Assembly: GCF_030066995.1 (NCBI RefSeq)
Contig: NZ_JASJAP010000002.1
Location: 186,001 to 250,000, forward strand
DNA: 64,000 nucleotides
Source of the DNA: Erythrobacter sp.
Lineage (GTDB): Bacteria; Pseudomonadota; Alphaproteobacteria; Sphingomonadales; Sphingomonadaceae
Direction: 5' to 3'
A program made the position numbers and the translations under genes. The notes beneath the pieces are model-generated. The model was not told the origin of the DNA. It did not search any database and worked only from the letters and a program-made list of their open reading frames with translations. Below, one piece after another: positions 40,298 through 49,819 of this stretch (positions are counted from its first letter, which is position 1; each line of letters opens with the position of its first letter).

Positions 40298-40951
40298 ATG
40301 ACCAAAACCGCTCTCGCATTGTCGAGCGAGACCCGCTCTGTCAGGCGCTCTTCGCTCCTGCTGCGCAGCGCCAAGATCGTGTGTCAGACGGGCGAATATG
40401 TCTGCCTGGTGCGCGATGTCTCGGACGAGGGCGTAACGCTCGGCTTTCTTCACGAAAGCCCGCCCGAGGCCCGCCTCATCCTTGCGCTGGGCAATGGCCT
40501 TACCTACCCGATCGAGCGCTGCTGGGAGGCCGAAAGCCAAGCGGGCTACCGCTTTGCCGGGCCGATCGCGCTCGATGAATTCCTGCATGAGCGCGCGCCC
40601 TTTCGCCTGCGGCCCATCCGGCTAACCATTCCCGCATCCGTGCGCGTGACCGACGACCGCGCGAGCCACACCGCCCGCCTCATCGATATCTCGACCCACG
40701 GCGCAAAGTTCGAATGCGAAGCGCCACTCGAACGCGGGCACCTGATCGGCTTTCAGCTTCCCGGCATGGGGCCGCTGCGGGGCGAAGTGGTCTGGCGCGA
40801 AGCGGGCGAGAGCGCGACGCGCCACGGCCTGCAATTCGAAAGCCCCCTACCCTTGCGCGAACTGGCGCTCGCCGCGCTTCGCCTGCAACCCTTCGGCCCG
40901 CGCGCGCCTGGAACGGTTACCACGCCAATGGACAAGGCGACAGCGGCGTAG
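40298..40951 (+). CDS. Tandem PilZ-domain protein (probable c-di-GMP receptor)
   Basis: 217 residues. The first PilZ domain (about residues 15-95) has the Arg-rich RSVRR stretch near residue 13 and RDVSDEGVTL, matching RxxxR...DxSxxG. The second (about residues 105-200) has LIDISTHGAKFE, again DxSxxG, but its upstream Arg motif is less clear, so it may bind weakly or only serve dimerisation. GGAGG lies close before the ATG. Output is unknown; such proteins regulate motility, adhesion or exopolysaccharide in other bacteria. Confidence 0.85.
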   Translation: MTKTALALSSETRSVRRSSLLLRSAKIVCQTGEYVCLVRDVSDEGVTLGFLHESPPEARLILALGNGLTYPIERCWEAESQAGYRFAGPIALDEFLHERAPFRLRPIRLTIPASVRVTDDRASHTARLIDISTHGAKFECEAPLERGHLIGFQLPGMGPLRGEVVWREAGESATRHGLQFESPLPLRELALAALRLQPFGPRAPGTVTTPMDKATAA

Positions 40952-41009
40952 ACCTCGTGACTTAGACTTGGCGCCTCAGGCTTGGCGAACCGCGCGCCCG
41001 ATCAATCGA

Positions 41010-41750
41010 TTACGTAGCCAACCACTTTCCAGGCGCCCCCTCGCGTTCGAGCGTCACCTTCTCGGTGGCACCGGACCGCTTGGCAAAGTCGGTGCGAAAT
41101 TCCATGATAACGTAGCCATGCGGCGGCGCGTTGACGTAATCGGCTGTGACGGTTTCCCGCTCGATCACCGCACCCAGGGGCACGCGCGCCTGCTCGGACG
41201 CCTCGCGCCACGTTTGAACGGTGTTGGGTTCCTGAAAGGACTGGCCTGCCGCAGCGAAGCTGGCCGTCCAATCGCTCGCGTCCACGAGCGCCAGCCATGC
41301 AAGCGCCGATCGTTCGAACTCCTGAAGTTGCGCGGTTTCAAGTGGCGTCGCCGGATCGCCAGGCGGTCGATCGTCGGAAAGCGCCGACACAGCAAGCATC
41401 GCAGCGGCGAGGGTGAATGAAAGCATCAACACAAATCCTCCTGTCAAGAGAATCGCGCGGTCAGACACCGCGGCGACTTGATCAGGATCGGTCTCTCGCG
41501 CCGCGTTCGCATCCCCCAAAAGCGTGCGCGCATCTTTTTGGGGGTCAGCCGCTTCCGCTTCATAAAGCAGCCGCGCGGCCTCCCGACTGCTGGTGACGTC
41601 AAGTTTCCGACGCGCCTCGCGCAGCCTGTCGTTGATCGTGTGCACCGACAGGCCGAGGCTGAGCGCCGTCGATTTGGCGTCATGCCCGCGCACGAGAAGG
41701 CGCAGGACGTCTTTCTCCTTTTGCGTGAGCTGATTAAGGTCGGAGCGCAT
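41010..41750 (-). CDS. LuxR-type HTH regulator with membrane segment and DUF4019 domain, 3' frameshifted
   Basis: As read, 246 residues. The N-terminal LuxR HTH (LTQKEKDVLRLLVRGHDAKSTA to about residue 65) is followed by a membrane helix (about residues 99-125) and a periplasmic DUF4019-type domain (WLALVDASDWTASFAAAG...). The read frame ends KVTLEREGAPGKWLAT, which does not fit DUF4019. A one-base shift at the C-run 41036-41040 (G-run on the coding strand) would give the expected end, GAWKVVGYVID, stopping at 41002. So the gene is either a recent frameshift, a phase-variable run or a sequence error. The protein probably acts as a membrane-bound transcription factor. Confidence 0.8.
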   Translation of the reverse strand: MRSDLNQLTQKEKDVLRLLVRGHDAKSTALSLGLSVHTINDRLREARRKLDVTSSREAARLLYEAEAADPQKDARTLLGDANAARETDPDQVAAVSDRAILLTGGFVLMLSFTLAAAMLAVSALSDDRPPGDPATPLETAQLQEFERSALAWLALVDASDWTASFAAAGQSFQEPNTVQTWREASEQARVPLGAVIERETVTADYVNAPPHGYVIMEFRTDFAKRSGATEKVTLEREGAPGKWLAT

Positions 41751-41833
41751 GGCGCACCGTTACGACCCGCGTATCCCGCCAACCACCCCAAAAAATTGAT
41801 GTGCGCGCCTGTGCGGTGGAGTAAACCTTCGCG

Positions 41834-42070
41834 ATGACCACGCCCTACCACCCGCCGGTCAAACGCTCGGTTGCGATTGCCGGGCACAAGACGAGCATCA
41901 GTCTTGAGCCCGTTTTCTGGGACATGCTGCGCGCGGCGGCGCAGCGCGAGGGCGTGCCGATCAGCGCGCTGGTCGCGCGGATCGATGCGGAGCGGATTCG
42001 GGCCGAAACGCCGCCGGGCCTCGCCAGCGCTATCCGGGTGTGGTTGGTGAGCCAGCGGGCCGCAATATGA
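41834..42070 (+). CDS. Ribbon-helix-helix domain protein (RHH_4 type)
   Basis: 78 residues. KRSVAIAGHKTSISLEPVFWDML and ISALVARIDAER match the small alphaproteobacterial RHH_4 family, whose members have a typical H-xTS(I/V)SLE strand before the two helices. DNA binding is likely; the target is unknown. Its last 41 bp overlap the 3' end of the converging gene, which limits both C-termini. Confidence 0.88.
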   Translation: MTTPYHPPVKRSVAIAGHKTSISLEPVFWDMLRAAAQREGVPISALVARIDAERIRAETPPGLASAIRVWLVSQRAAI

Positions 42071-43250
42071 CCGGGCGCACCGCTCGCACCCGATAACGCC
42101 CCGGCTTCAGCGCCAGCTTCACATCCTCGCCCGGTTCGACCCAGACGCGGTCTACGGGGACAGATTCGAAGGGCTCGTTCTCGGCAAAAGCTTCGATGAT
42201 CAGGGTTTCGTCAGCGCTCGCATAGGGTTCGGGGATGCCGATTAGTTTTGCTCCATCGGCGAAACGCCAGTCAGAGCGGCCATGGCGAAAGCCGTGAATC
42301 GGATGATCGACGAGGATGTCGAACGCGCCCTTGATCCGATCACCCGGCGCCGACAAGCGGACTGTATCTGCGCTGCCACGGCATTCCGTTTGCGCAATGG
42401 TCAGCGGATCGAGTCCCGTGATCCGCTTAAGCCGCGCCGCCATATACGAGCGGTCGGTCCCGTTCGCACCGCGCTTTCCGCTTTCATTCGCGTGCCAATA
42501 GCCGGCATGGACGAGGAGCTTTTCGTCAGGGCCAAGCGCGCGCAGTATAGCGACGAGGTTTTCGGCCTGTTCCTGCTCTCGCGCCGCGGTCAGCTCGTTC
42601 ATGTCCGTCGGGCGCTCGGCCTCCGGAACCCAGGCCTGCTCATAGGCCGCGAGGCGAAAGCCCAGCCGCTTGGCGCTGCGGACCAGTTCGCCAAAGACTG
42701 GCTCAAGCAGATAATGTCCGTCGCGCGCGCGGGGATAGGGCAGCGCAGCGCTTTCTTCGACCGGGTCGGTCTTGTCTTTCAGGTTGGCGAAGGTCTCGGC
42801 AGCGAACACGGAATAGCCCAGCGGGCGCAGGCGCTCGATCACCCGGCGCGAGAAATCGCGATGAAGGGTGACTTCGTGGCTTTCGTTGATGATGACAATC
42901 CGAGCATTGGCAGCTCGCGCGGCGATGACGTCGAGCACTTCTTGAGCCCCCGATGCGCCGCCTGCCAACGCCTCACAAGGGCGCGCCCGGTATTCATTCG
43001 AGCCCGCCGCCGCGGCCAAGTCTTCGCGGCCCAGCATGCTCCAGCCCTGAGCCAGAATGCCGGCGGCGCTGGAGCTGCTCCGATACGGTCCCGGGACGCT
43101 TGGCCTTGGATAGATGTGGTCCTGCCCGGTCGCTTTGGCTTCAATGGGCGGGCCTTCGACGATCAGTTCGACGGACGATTCATTCCCGCTCGCTGCGCTG
43201 GCCGACGCTGCGGCCAAGGCGGTCGCGAGGGCCACAGCGCGGCGCATCAA
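42030..43250 (-). CDS. Secreted protein of unknown function (weakly erythromycin-esterase/ChaN-like)
   Basis: 406 residues. A clear Ala-rich signal peptide ([19 protein letters not shown]). The segment [19 protein letters not shown] and, about 140 residues later, [15 protein letters not shown] put Glu and His residues in positions resembling the catalytic region of erythromycin-esterase and ChaN-like proteins, but the overall match is weak and I would not assign an activity. The C-terminal part is beta-rich ([17 protein letters not shown]). The start overlaps murA by four bases (ATGA), so the two genes are probably coupled. Confidence 0.72.
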   Translation of the reverse strand: MMRRAVALATALAAASASAASGNESSVELIVEGPPIEAKATGQDHIYPRPSVPGPYRSSSSAAGILAQGWSMLGREDLAAAAGSNEYRARPCEALAGGASGAQEVLDVIAARAANARIVIINESHEVTLHRDFSRRVIERLRPLGYSVFAAETFANLKDKTDPVEESAALPYPRARDGHYLLEPVFGELVRSAKRLGFRLAAYEQAWVPEAERPTDMNELTAAREQEQAENLVAILRALGPDEKLLVHAGYWHANESGKRGANGTDRSYMAARLKRITGLDPLTIAQTECRGSADTVRLSAPGDRIKGAFDILVDHPIHGFRHGRSDWRFADGAKLIGIPEPYASADETLIIEAFAENEPFESVPVDRVWVEPGEDVKLALKPGRYRVRAVRPVILRPAGSPTTPG

Positions 43251-44530
43251 TCGTCGCCCACCCGCTCGATATCCGCGCCCACCAGCTTCAGTTTCTCCTC
43301 CAGCCGCTCATAGCCGCGATCTAGGTGGTATATGCGGCGCACCTGCGATTCGCCTTGCGCGGCGAGCGCGGCGATGATGAGGCTCATCGAGGCGCGCAGA
43401 TCGGTCGCCATCACTTCGGCTCCGGTCAGCGTATCGACCCCCTTGACCACCGCCGTGCGCCCGTTCGCGGTCACATCCGCGCCCATGCGCGCCAGTTCGG
43501 GCACGTGCATGAAGCGGTTCTCGAAAATCGTCTCCTTGAGGACGCTGGTGCCATCGGCCTTGCACAACAGCGCCATGAGCTGCGCTTGCATGTCGGTCGC
43601 AAGGCCGGGATAGGGCGCGGTGGTCAGGTCGGCGGGCCTCAGTGCCCCGTTGGCAGCGATGCGAATGCCCTTGGCGTCCTCATCGACGTGCACACCGATG
43701 CTGCGCAGGGCATGGATAGTCGCCTGCATCTCGTCCGCCTTGGCGCCTTCGAGCCGCACGTCGCCGCCCGTGATCGCCGCGGCGCAGGCGTAAGAGCCCG
43801 CCTCGATCCGGTCGGCCATGACCCGGTACGTGGCGCCGTGCAGACGCTTGACGCCGTGAATGGTGAGATCGGAGGTGCCGATCCCTTCGATCTCTGCCCC
43901 CATCGCGGTCAGCAGGTTGCACAGATCGACAATCTCGGGCTCGCGCGCGGCGTTGAACAGGCGGCTCGTCCCGTTCGCCAGCACCGCGGCCATGACCGCG
44001 TTCTCGGTCGCGCCCACGCTGACCACCGGGAAGTCGAAGTCGCCGCCCGGCATTCCGCCATCGGGCTGCATCGCCTTGACGTACCCTTGCGCAAGCTCGA
44101 TCTCGGCGCCGAGCGCTTCGAGCGCTTTCAGGTGAAGGTCGATCGGGCGGTTCCCGATCGCGCAGCCGCCGGGCATCGAGACCGTCGCCTCGCCCGCGCG
44201 CGCCAGCATGGGCCCCAGCACCAGGATCGAGGCGCGCATCTTGCGCACCAGATCATAAGGCGCGACGCTGGAGGTGATCCGCGTCGCTTCGAGGCGCATT
44301 GTGCGACCGAAGTCTTCGGGACGCGTCCCCTGGATCGCGGTCGTCACCCCGAACTGGTTCATGAGATGCTGAAAGCCATCGATATCCGCCAGCCGCGGCA
44401 AATTGCGCAGGGTGACGGGCTCTTCGGTCAGCAGGGCGCAGGGTATCAGGGTGAGGGCGGAGTTCTTGGCGCCGGAAACGGGAATGGTGCCGACCAGGCG
44501 CTGGCCGCCGCGAATGATGAGTTTGTCCAT
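43247..44530 (-). CDS. murA: UDP-N-acetylglucosamine 1-carboxyvinyltransferase
   Basis: 427 residues from [14 protein letters not shown], the usual N-terminus; the longer frame to 44653 is not typical. It catalyses the first committed peptidoglycan step. The PEP-binding Cys is present as Cys123 in [12 protein letters not shown] (the fosfomycin target; a Cys here predicts sensitivity). It leads into the coupled unknown secreted protein gene and is divergent from galU. Confidence 0.97.
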   Translation of the reverse strand: MDKLIIRGGQRLVGTIPVSGAKNSALTLIPCALLTEEPVTLRNLPRLADIDGFQHLMNQFGVTTAIQGTRPEDFGRTMRLEATRITSSVAPYDLVRKMRASILVLGPMLARAGEATVSMPGGCAIGNRPIDLHLKALEALGAEIELAQGYVKAMQPDGGMPGGDFDFPVVSVGATENAVMAAVLANGTSRLFNAAREPEIVDLCNLLTAMGAEIEGIGTSDLTIHGVKRLHGATYRVMADRIEAGSYACAAAITGGDVRLEGAKADEMQATIHALRSIGVHVDEDAKGIRIAANGALRPADLTTAPYPGLATDMQAQLMALLCKADGTSVLKETIFENRFMHVPELARMGADVTANGRTAVVKGVDTLTGAEVMATDLRASMSLIIAALAAQGESQVRRIYHLDRGYERLEEKLKLVGADIERVGDD

Positions 44531-44673
44531 GCCAAGGCCCTTAGCGAAACCTTTCTTTCGCGCAACTGACCCGCGATCTGACAGCTGCACCAAACCGGCT
44601 CGATCGGCATTGACCTTGGCAGGGGCAAGCGGCAACGCAGCGCCATCGCTCACACAGGCAATGGGGGACCGTC

Positions 44674-45561
44674 ATGACCAGCGCTTCACGCAAACCGATC
44701 AAGAAGGCCGTGTTTCCGGTCGCGGGGTTGGGAACGCGCTTCCTGCCAGCGACCAAAGCCATCCCGAAAGAGCTGCTTCCCGTGGTCGACCGACCGCTGA
44801 TCCAGTACGCCGTCGATGAAGCGCGCGAGGCGGGGATCGAGCAGATGATCTTCGTCACGGGCCGCGGCAAGACCGCGATTGTCGAGCATTTCGACATGGC
44901 CTTCGAGCTGGAGACCACGATGAGCGAGCGCGGCAAGGATATGAGCGTGCTCGAGGCCACGCGCGCGACGCCGGGCGACATCATCACCGTGCGCCAGCAA
45001 GTGCCGATGGGGCTGGGCCACGCGATCTGGTGCGCGCGCGCCATCGTCGGCGATGAGCCCTTCGCGATCTTCCTGCCTGACGAGCTGATGATCGGCAAAA
45101 CCGGCGGTACGGGCTGCATGAAGCAGATGGTCGATGCCTATGAGAAGGTTGGCGGCAACCTGATCAGCGTGCTCGAAGTGCCGATGGAAGAGGTGCCGAG
45201 CTACGGCGTGATCGATCCCGGCGCCGCGGATGGCGCGCTCACGCAAGTGAAGGGTCTGGTCGAGAAACCGCCGCTTGCCGAGGCGCCGTCGAACAAGATC
45301 ATCTCAGGCCGCTACATCCTGCAGCCCGAAGTGATGCGCACGCTTGAGAATCAGGAAAAGGGCGCAGGAGGCGAGATCCAGCTGACCGACGCGATGGCGA
45401 GGATGATCGGCACCCAGCCGTTCCACGCGGTGACTTTCGACGGCCATCGCTACGATTGCGGCAGCAAGCTGGGCTTTGTCGAGGCAACGCTCGCTCTGGC
45501 GCTGGAGCGCGAGGATATGGGCGCCGATGTGCGCGAGATGGCGCAAAGGCTGCTGGGGTGA
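44674..45561 (+). CDS. galU: UTP-glucose-1-phosphate uridylyltransferase
   Basis: 295 residues. It makes UDP-glucose for polysaccharides and LPS. The nucleotide-binding PVAGLGTRFLPATKAIPKE and the VEKP segment at about residue 193 are intact, as is the KLGFVEATLALALE tail. GGGGGACC precedes the ATG at a good distance. Confidence 0.97.
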   Translation: MTSASRKPIKKAVFPVAGLGTRFLPATKAIPKELLPVVDRPLIQYAVDEAREAGIEQMIFVTGRGKTAIVEHFDMAFELETTMSERGKDMSVLEATRATPGDIITVRQQVPMGLGHAIWCARAIVGDEPFAIFLPDELMIGKTGGTGCMKQMVDAYEKVGGNLISVLEVPMEEVPSYGVIDPGAADGALTQVKGLVEKPPLAEAPSNKIISGRYILQPEVMRTLENQEKGAGGEIQLTDAMARMIGTQPFHAVTFDGHRYDCGSKLGFVEATLALALEREDMGADVREMAQRLLG

Positions 45562-45589
45562 GGGCCACACCACCAATCCAGAAATCCGC

Positions 45590-45686
45590 TCATCGCTAGG
45601 AGCGATGACGCAGTCTGAGCGTCTCGACGGACGAGACAACACAAACCCACTTTTTACCAACCCGCCCCCTTCCCCAAGGGGAAGGG
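45590..45686. terminator. Hairpin cluster downstream of galU
   Basis: Three perfect stems lie one after another. TCATCGCT-AGG-AGCGATGA is at 45590-45608, GTCTCG-ACGGA-CGAGAC at 45621-45637, and CCCTTCCCC-AA-GGGGAAGGG at 45667-45686. They fill the space between two converging genes and could serve as a bidirectional transcription stop or mRNA stabiliser. No long T-run follows any of them. Confidence 0.6.
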
Positions 45687-45744
45687 TTGGGGATGGGGGG
45701 ATTGGGGGACAGCGGAACGTGACTGGAAAAGCCCCCACCCCCGC

Positions 45745-45775
45745 CCCCTCGCCGAGGGGAGGGGAGGGGAGGGGA
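45745..45775 (+). other. G-quadruplex-forming (GGGGA)4 tract
   Basis: Four GGGG runs separated by single A bases lie at 45756-45774 on the plus strand, preceded by a CCCCTC-GCC-GAGGGG hairpin (45745-45759). This is a textbook intramolecular G-quadruplex pattern with one-base loops. It sits nine bases beyond the end of the flotillin gene stop on the other strand. Confidence 0.7.
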
Positions 45776-45783
45776 GTTAGGCT

Positions 45784-47535
45784 TTACTCGGCCGCTTCGT
45801 CCGTGCCGAGTTCGCCCATGCCATCGTCCATTCCGCCATCCGAACCTTCGTCGTTCAGAAACGTCAGCTTCGACACAGCTTCCTCGACCGCCTTCGGGTC
45901 TTTGGCCGCCGCTTCGGCGAGACCGCCAAGCGAGGAGCCATCCAGGCCCAGCTCCTTCATCAGCCCGTCGAGCACCGGGGCCTGAGCGCGATAGGCGAGC
46001 GCAGCGGAGACCGCGTCGCTGGCAAGGTTGCCGGAAGACCCCGACGCGCCGCCGCCCGCGCCGCCATCGTTCGCCGCTTTTCCGCCGCCATTGGTGAGCC
46101 CGTCGACCTGGACGATCTTGATCGAATCGATCGCTTCCATCGGCTTGGCGCTCTCGCGCACGACCTCGGGCAAGACCTTGAGCAGCGCCAGCTTGGTCTG
46201 CAGGCTGATCTGGTCCATCGACAGGATATTCGCCGCCTCGTTGACCGCCTGCTGACCGGCGGCTTCGACTTCGAAGCGCACCCGGTCGGCCTCGGCGCGC
46301 AGGATTTCCGCGTCCGCGTCTCCCTTGGCTTCCAGCCTTGCCGCCTCGGCGCGGTTGGTCGCGGCGTCTTTCTCGGCTTCGGCTTCGACCTTGATTTGAA
46401 TCGCATCGCGCTCGGCCACCTTGGCCGCTTCGATCAGCTCGATCTTCTTGCTCCGCTCGGCGATCTCGCTTTCGCGTGAGGTGACGACCTGCTCTTCGGC
46501 GGCGACCGCCTTGGCGCGCGCGGCGTCGGCTTCGGCCTTGGCCTGGCTTTCCTCGCGCGATTTGTTCTGCACCGCGATCTGCTGTTCCTGACGCGCGATT
46601 TCGAGCGCGCGGACCTGATCGATGCGCGCTTCTTCGACCGCGCGGTCGGCTTCGATCTGCTGGCTATCGACCTCTTTCTTGGCCTGAATGCGCGCGGCCT
46701 CCGCCTCGCGCTCGCGCTTTGCCTGCTCGCTGGCGATTTCGGCGCTCTGCGAGGCGCGGCGGATTTCGACTTCGCGCTCCTGCTGGAGGCGGGCGTATTC
46801 CTTGTCGCGCCCGATCTCGAAACTCTTGGCGTCCGCCTCGAGGTTCTTGGTCTCCATCTGAACGCGCGTGTCCTGCTCGATATCGTTGCGCAGTTTCTTG
46901 CGCGCTTCGATCTGCTCGGTCAGCTTGGTCAGACCTTCGGCATCAAACGCGTTGTTGGCGTTGAAGTGCTCGATGCTCGTCTGGTCGAGGCCGGTCAGCG
47001 AGACCGATTCCAGTTCCAGACCGTTCATCGCGAGGTCGTTGGACGACACCTGCTGCACCTTTTGGACAAAGTCGGCGCGCTGTTCGTGCAGCTCGTTCAT
47101 GCTCATCCCCGCCGCGACCGAGCGCAGCGCGTCGACGAACTTGCCCTCGACCAGGTCTTTCAGCATTTCCGGCTGCATCGTGCGCTGGCCCAGCGTCTGC
47201 GCAGCCATCGCGATCGATCCGGCGTCGGGCCGCACGCGGACATAGAATTCCGCCTTCACATCGATCCGCAAACGGTCGAGCGTGATGAGCGCTTCGGCGT
47301 CCTTGCGCACCACGCTGAGCACGAGTGTGTTCATGTTCACCGGCATCGTTTCGTGGAACACCGGAAAGACCAGCGCGCCGCCGTTCATGACGACTTTCTC
47401 GCCGCCCACACCGGTTCGCACAAAGGCGGTCTCTTTCGAGGCCCGGCGATAGAGCGTGGTGAGGAAGACAAAGATCGCCACCACGGCGATAAGGGCCACG
47501 CCCACGTAAATGCCAACTGTAATCAACGATTCCAT
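45784..47535 (-). CDS. Flotillin-like SPFH protein (YqiK group)
   Basis: 583 residues. An N-terminal membrane helix (about residues 4-29) is followed by an SPFH domain (about residues 40-190) and a long Glu/Ala/Lys/Arg-rich coiled coil (about 195-430), with a Gly/Ala-rich tail and QGVD-like FLN repeat end (LQTKLALLKVLPEVVRESAKPM). YqiK-type flotillins build membrane microdomains. It follows the yqiJ-like gene on the same strand by 63 bp, the usual partner in the yqiJK arrangement. Confidence 0.92.
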   Translation of the reverse strand: MESLITVGIYVGVALIAVVAIFVFLTTLYRRASKETAFVRTGVGGEKVVMNGGALVFPVFHETMPVNMNTLVLSVVRKDAEALITLDRLRIDVKAEFYVRVRPDAGSIAMAAQTLGQRTMQPEMLKDLVEGKFVDALRSVAAGMSMNELHEQRADFVQKVQQVSSNDLAMNGLELESVSLTGLDQTSIEHFNANNAFDAEGLTKLTEQIEARKKLRNDIEQDTRVQMETKNLEADAKSFEIGRDKEYARLQQEREVEIRRASQSAEIASEQAKREREAEAARIQAKKEVDSQQIEADRAVEEARIDQVRALEIARQEQQIAVQNKSREESQAKAEADAARAKAVAAEEQVVTSRESEIAERSKKIELIEAAKVAERDAIQIKVEAEAEKDAATNRAEAARLEAKGDADAEILRAEADRVRFEVEAAGQQAVNEAANILSMDQISLQTKLALLKVLPEVVRESAKPMEAIDSIKIVQVDGLTNGGGKAANDGGAGGGASGSSGNLASDAVSAALAYRAQAPVLDGLMKELGLDGSSLGGLAEAAAKDPKAVEEAVSKLTFLNDEGSDGGMDDGMGELGTDEAAE

Positions 47536-47598
47536 GTTTTCTCCTGTTTAACTCGATTGGGCCCGCTTGCGCGCTGCTTCAGGGGTTTTGGGCCCCTC

Positions 47599-48243
47599 TC
47601 AGTCCAGCTGCAGCTTCGGGCTTTCGTAATGCACCGCGTAGAACGTCTCCCCCTCGCGGCGCACAAGCAGGACAGTTTCGCCTGCGCTCAACACCGTATT
47701 GGGATCATGCGGTTCAACCATGACAAAATGAGGATGCCCGAAGACATCGATGACCCTCGATCGCGCCGGACTGCCGGCCCGCGCGGTGCCGATCTGGATT
47801 TCCGCATCGCGGCGCACCAGCGTATCGAGCGAGACCGCGCTGGTCTCATCCTGCGGCAACAGCCTGGCGAGCGGCCGCGTGAGCGCGCCGTTCACCGGCA
47901 GCGCCGCAACGCCGGCCAGAACCGCCGCAACCGCGGTGTCGAGCGGCTGACCCAAAAGCGCGATCGCCAATTGCTGGCCCGAGACACCTATCGCCGCGAA
48001 GACGAACAGCAGCACCATCAACCAGATGAGGAAGGGCACGCGCCCCAGCCCCAGCAGGCTGAACACGCCATCCATGAAGCTGCCGCTCACGGCGGCGTCC
48101 GGATCGACATCAAGCTCGATGTCGAGATCCGCGTCCGCGCTCTCGAACAGATCGCCAAGACCAACTATTTGCGCAACGCTGATAAGCACAAGCGCAATAA
48201 GGGCGGCCAAGAACGGTAAGTTGTATTCAGCCAGTAAAGTCAT
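47599..48243 (-). CDS. YqiJ-like/NfeD-like membrane protein with OB-fold
   Basis: 214 residues. Three to four membrane helices (about residues 8-30, 55-90 and 95-125) are followed by a C-terminal beta-rich OB-fold part (RDAEIQIGTARAGSPARSRVI and SAGETVLLVRREGETFYAV). This matches the NfeD/YqiJ partner of flotillins. It is the first gene of a two-gene unit with the flotillin gene downstream. Confidence 0.88.
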   Translation of the reverse strand: MTLLAEYNLPFLAALIALVLISVAQIVGLGDLFESADADLDIELDVDPDAAVSGSFMDGVFSLLGLGRVPFLIWLMVLLFVFAAIGVSGQQLAIALLGQPLDTAVAAVLAGVAALPVNGALTRPLARLLPQDETSAVSLDTLVRRDAEIQIGTARAGSPARSRVIDVFGHPHFVMVEPHDPNTVLSAGETVLLVRREGETFYAVHYESPKLQLD

Positions 48244-48269
48244 CGTATTGCGCCCGCAGACGGGGCTGC

Positions 48270-48282
48270 TGCGAAAATCGCA
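48270..48282. promoter_or_regulatory. Small palindrome upstream of the yqiJ-like gene
   Basis: TGCGA-AAA-TCGCA is a perfect 5-bp inverted repeat 27 bp before the start codon. It is a possible operator. The 265-bp region 48244-48508 that contains it is AT-richer than its surroundings and holds no gene; a promoter is expected here. Confidence 0.3.
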
Positions 48283-48508
48283 ACATCCTTTCGTTCAGTT
48301 TTTGCCATGGGCAATCATTTATCACATGTTGTTCGTAATTGGAAGAAAAATCGGTTCATACAGGGTTCATTACGCCGGAATTTGCGAAATATGTCTCTAG
48401 GTTTAAGTCTGTTACGTGATCGCGATATTTCCTGTCTCCAGCCGAATTCCCGAACTCGTTCGAAATCCCCCGCTCTCGCATGCACTTCATCAACTAGCCT
48501 GCATTTGG

Positions 48509-49819
48509 TCAGACCGCCTTCAAGTAAAGCGGAAGTGCTTTGAGCCCGCCCACGAACGTGCTGGTCGCCCGTTTGGGCTCGCCGGCCAGCTCCACCTTCT
48601 CCACCCGGTCGAGAAGGGCTTCGAACAGGAGCCTCATTTCCAGCCGCGCAAGATGCAGGCCCAGACACTGATGCGCGCCCGCGCCAAAGGCGAGATGGCG
48701 GTTGGGCGAGCGCGCGGCGTCGAAGCGGCGCGGATCGTCGAACTGTGTCGGGTCATGATTGGCCGCGACATAGTTGATCATCATCCAGTCGCCCTTGCGG
48801 ATCAGCTGCCCGCCGACCTCCACGTCCTCGGCTGCGGTGCGCATGAAGTGCTGCACGGGGCTGGTCCAGCGGATCGCTTCCTCGACAATTCCCGGTAGCA
48901 AGGAGCGGTCAGCGCGAACCCGCGCCCATTGCTCCCGATCCTGCGCGAGCGCCTGCATCGCGCCGGCGGTCGAGGCGCTGGTCGTGTCGTGCCCGGCGGT
49001 CGCGACGATGATGTAATAGCCCGCCATATCGCGCGGCGGCAGCGGTTCGCCGTCGACGGTTGCGTTGGCGATCACGCTGGCGACGTCATCGGTGGGGTTG
49101 GCCCGGCGATCTTCGGCGAGCGCGGCAAAGTAGTCCTCAAAGCTCTTCACCGCGCCCGCGACTAGCTGGATCACTTGCTCGGGCGACATCTGGTCCATGC
49201 CGGTGCCCGAGAGGTCCTTGTCCTGCCCGCCAAACAGCTGCTGGGTGAGCATCTGCATGCGCGGTTCGTCCTCGGTCGGAACGCCGAGGATCTGCATGAC
49301 GACCCGCAAGGGGTACGGCCCGGACACCTTCTCGACAAAGTCCAGTTCGGGACCCGCGTCAATCATCGCATCGACGGTGCGCGCGGCAAGCGCCCGGATC
49401 TCCGCCTCGATGCGCTTGAGATTGCGCGGCATGAACCAGTCCTGGGTCAGCTTGCGATATTTGGGGTGGATCGGCGCGTCGAAGACCACCAGCGAATCCA
49501 CCAGCATGTCCGAACCCGTCGCCGCGCGGCTGAACTCGATCGCCTGATTGAAGCTGAAGACCACCGGTTTGGGATTGTTGAGGAAGGTCGCGTTGTCCTT
49601 CGATATGCGCATCACATCATCGTACCGGCTGATGAACCAGAACGGCTCGAACAACCCCTCTTCCTGCGGCACCACCTTGGCAACCGGCGTCGTTGCGCGA
49701 ATGAGATCGAATGTATCGAGCAGGCCATCCCACTCAGCGTAAGCGTGCGGATCGATCACCGCCTTGGCCAGCGGGGTGGGGAGGACAGCCGGCTCGCCTC
49801 GCGCCGCGCTCGCCATCAC
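48509..49819 (-). CDS. Cytochrome P450
   Basis: 436 residues. The haem-binding loop FGAGAHQCLGLHLARLE supplies Cys385 as the axial ligand. The I-helix oxygen-binding motif is in IIVATAGHDTTSAST (A-G-H-D-T, a minor variation of AGxDTT), and the ExxR is in the VEEAIRW region. The soluble bacterial CYP type probably uses ferredoxin; no ferredoxin gene is adjacent. The ATG lies within the stop codon of the upstream acyl-CoA ligase gene (four-base overlap). Confidence 0.95.
   Translation of the reverse strand: MMASAARGEPAVLPTPLAKAVIDPHAYAEWDGLLDTFDLIRATTPVAKVVPQEEGLFEPFWFISRYDDVMRISKDNATFLNNPKPVVFSFNQAIEFSRAATGSDMLVDSLVVFDAPIHPKYRKLTQDWFMPRNLKRIEAEIRALAARTVDAMIDAGPELDFVEKVSGPYPLRVVMQILGVPTEDEPRMQMLTQQLFGGQDKDLSGTGMDQMSPEQVIQLVAGAVKSFEDYFAALAEDRRANPTDDVASVIANATVDGEPLPPRDMAGYYIIVATAGHDTTSASTAGAMQALAQDREQWARVRADRSLLPGIVEEAIRWTSPVQHFMRTAAEDVEVGGQLIRKGDWMMINYVAANHDPTQFDDPRRFDAARSPNRHLAFGAGAHQCLGLHLARLEMRLLFEALLDRVEKVELAGEPKRATSTFVGGLKALPLYLKAV

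Noticed and set aside
45590..45775. Hairpin cluster read as a CRISPR array
   Set aside because: The stems differ in sequence and there are no regular spacers.
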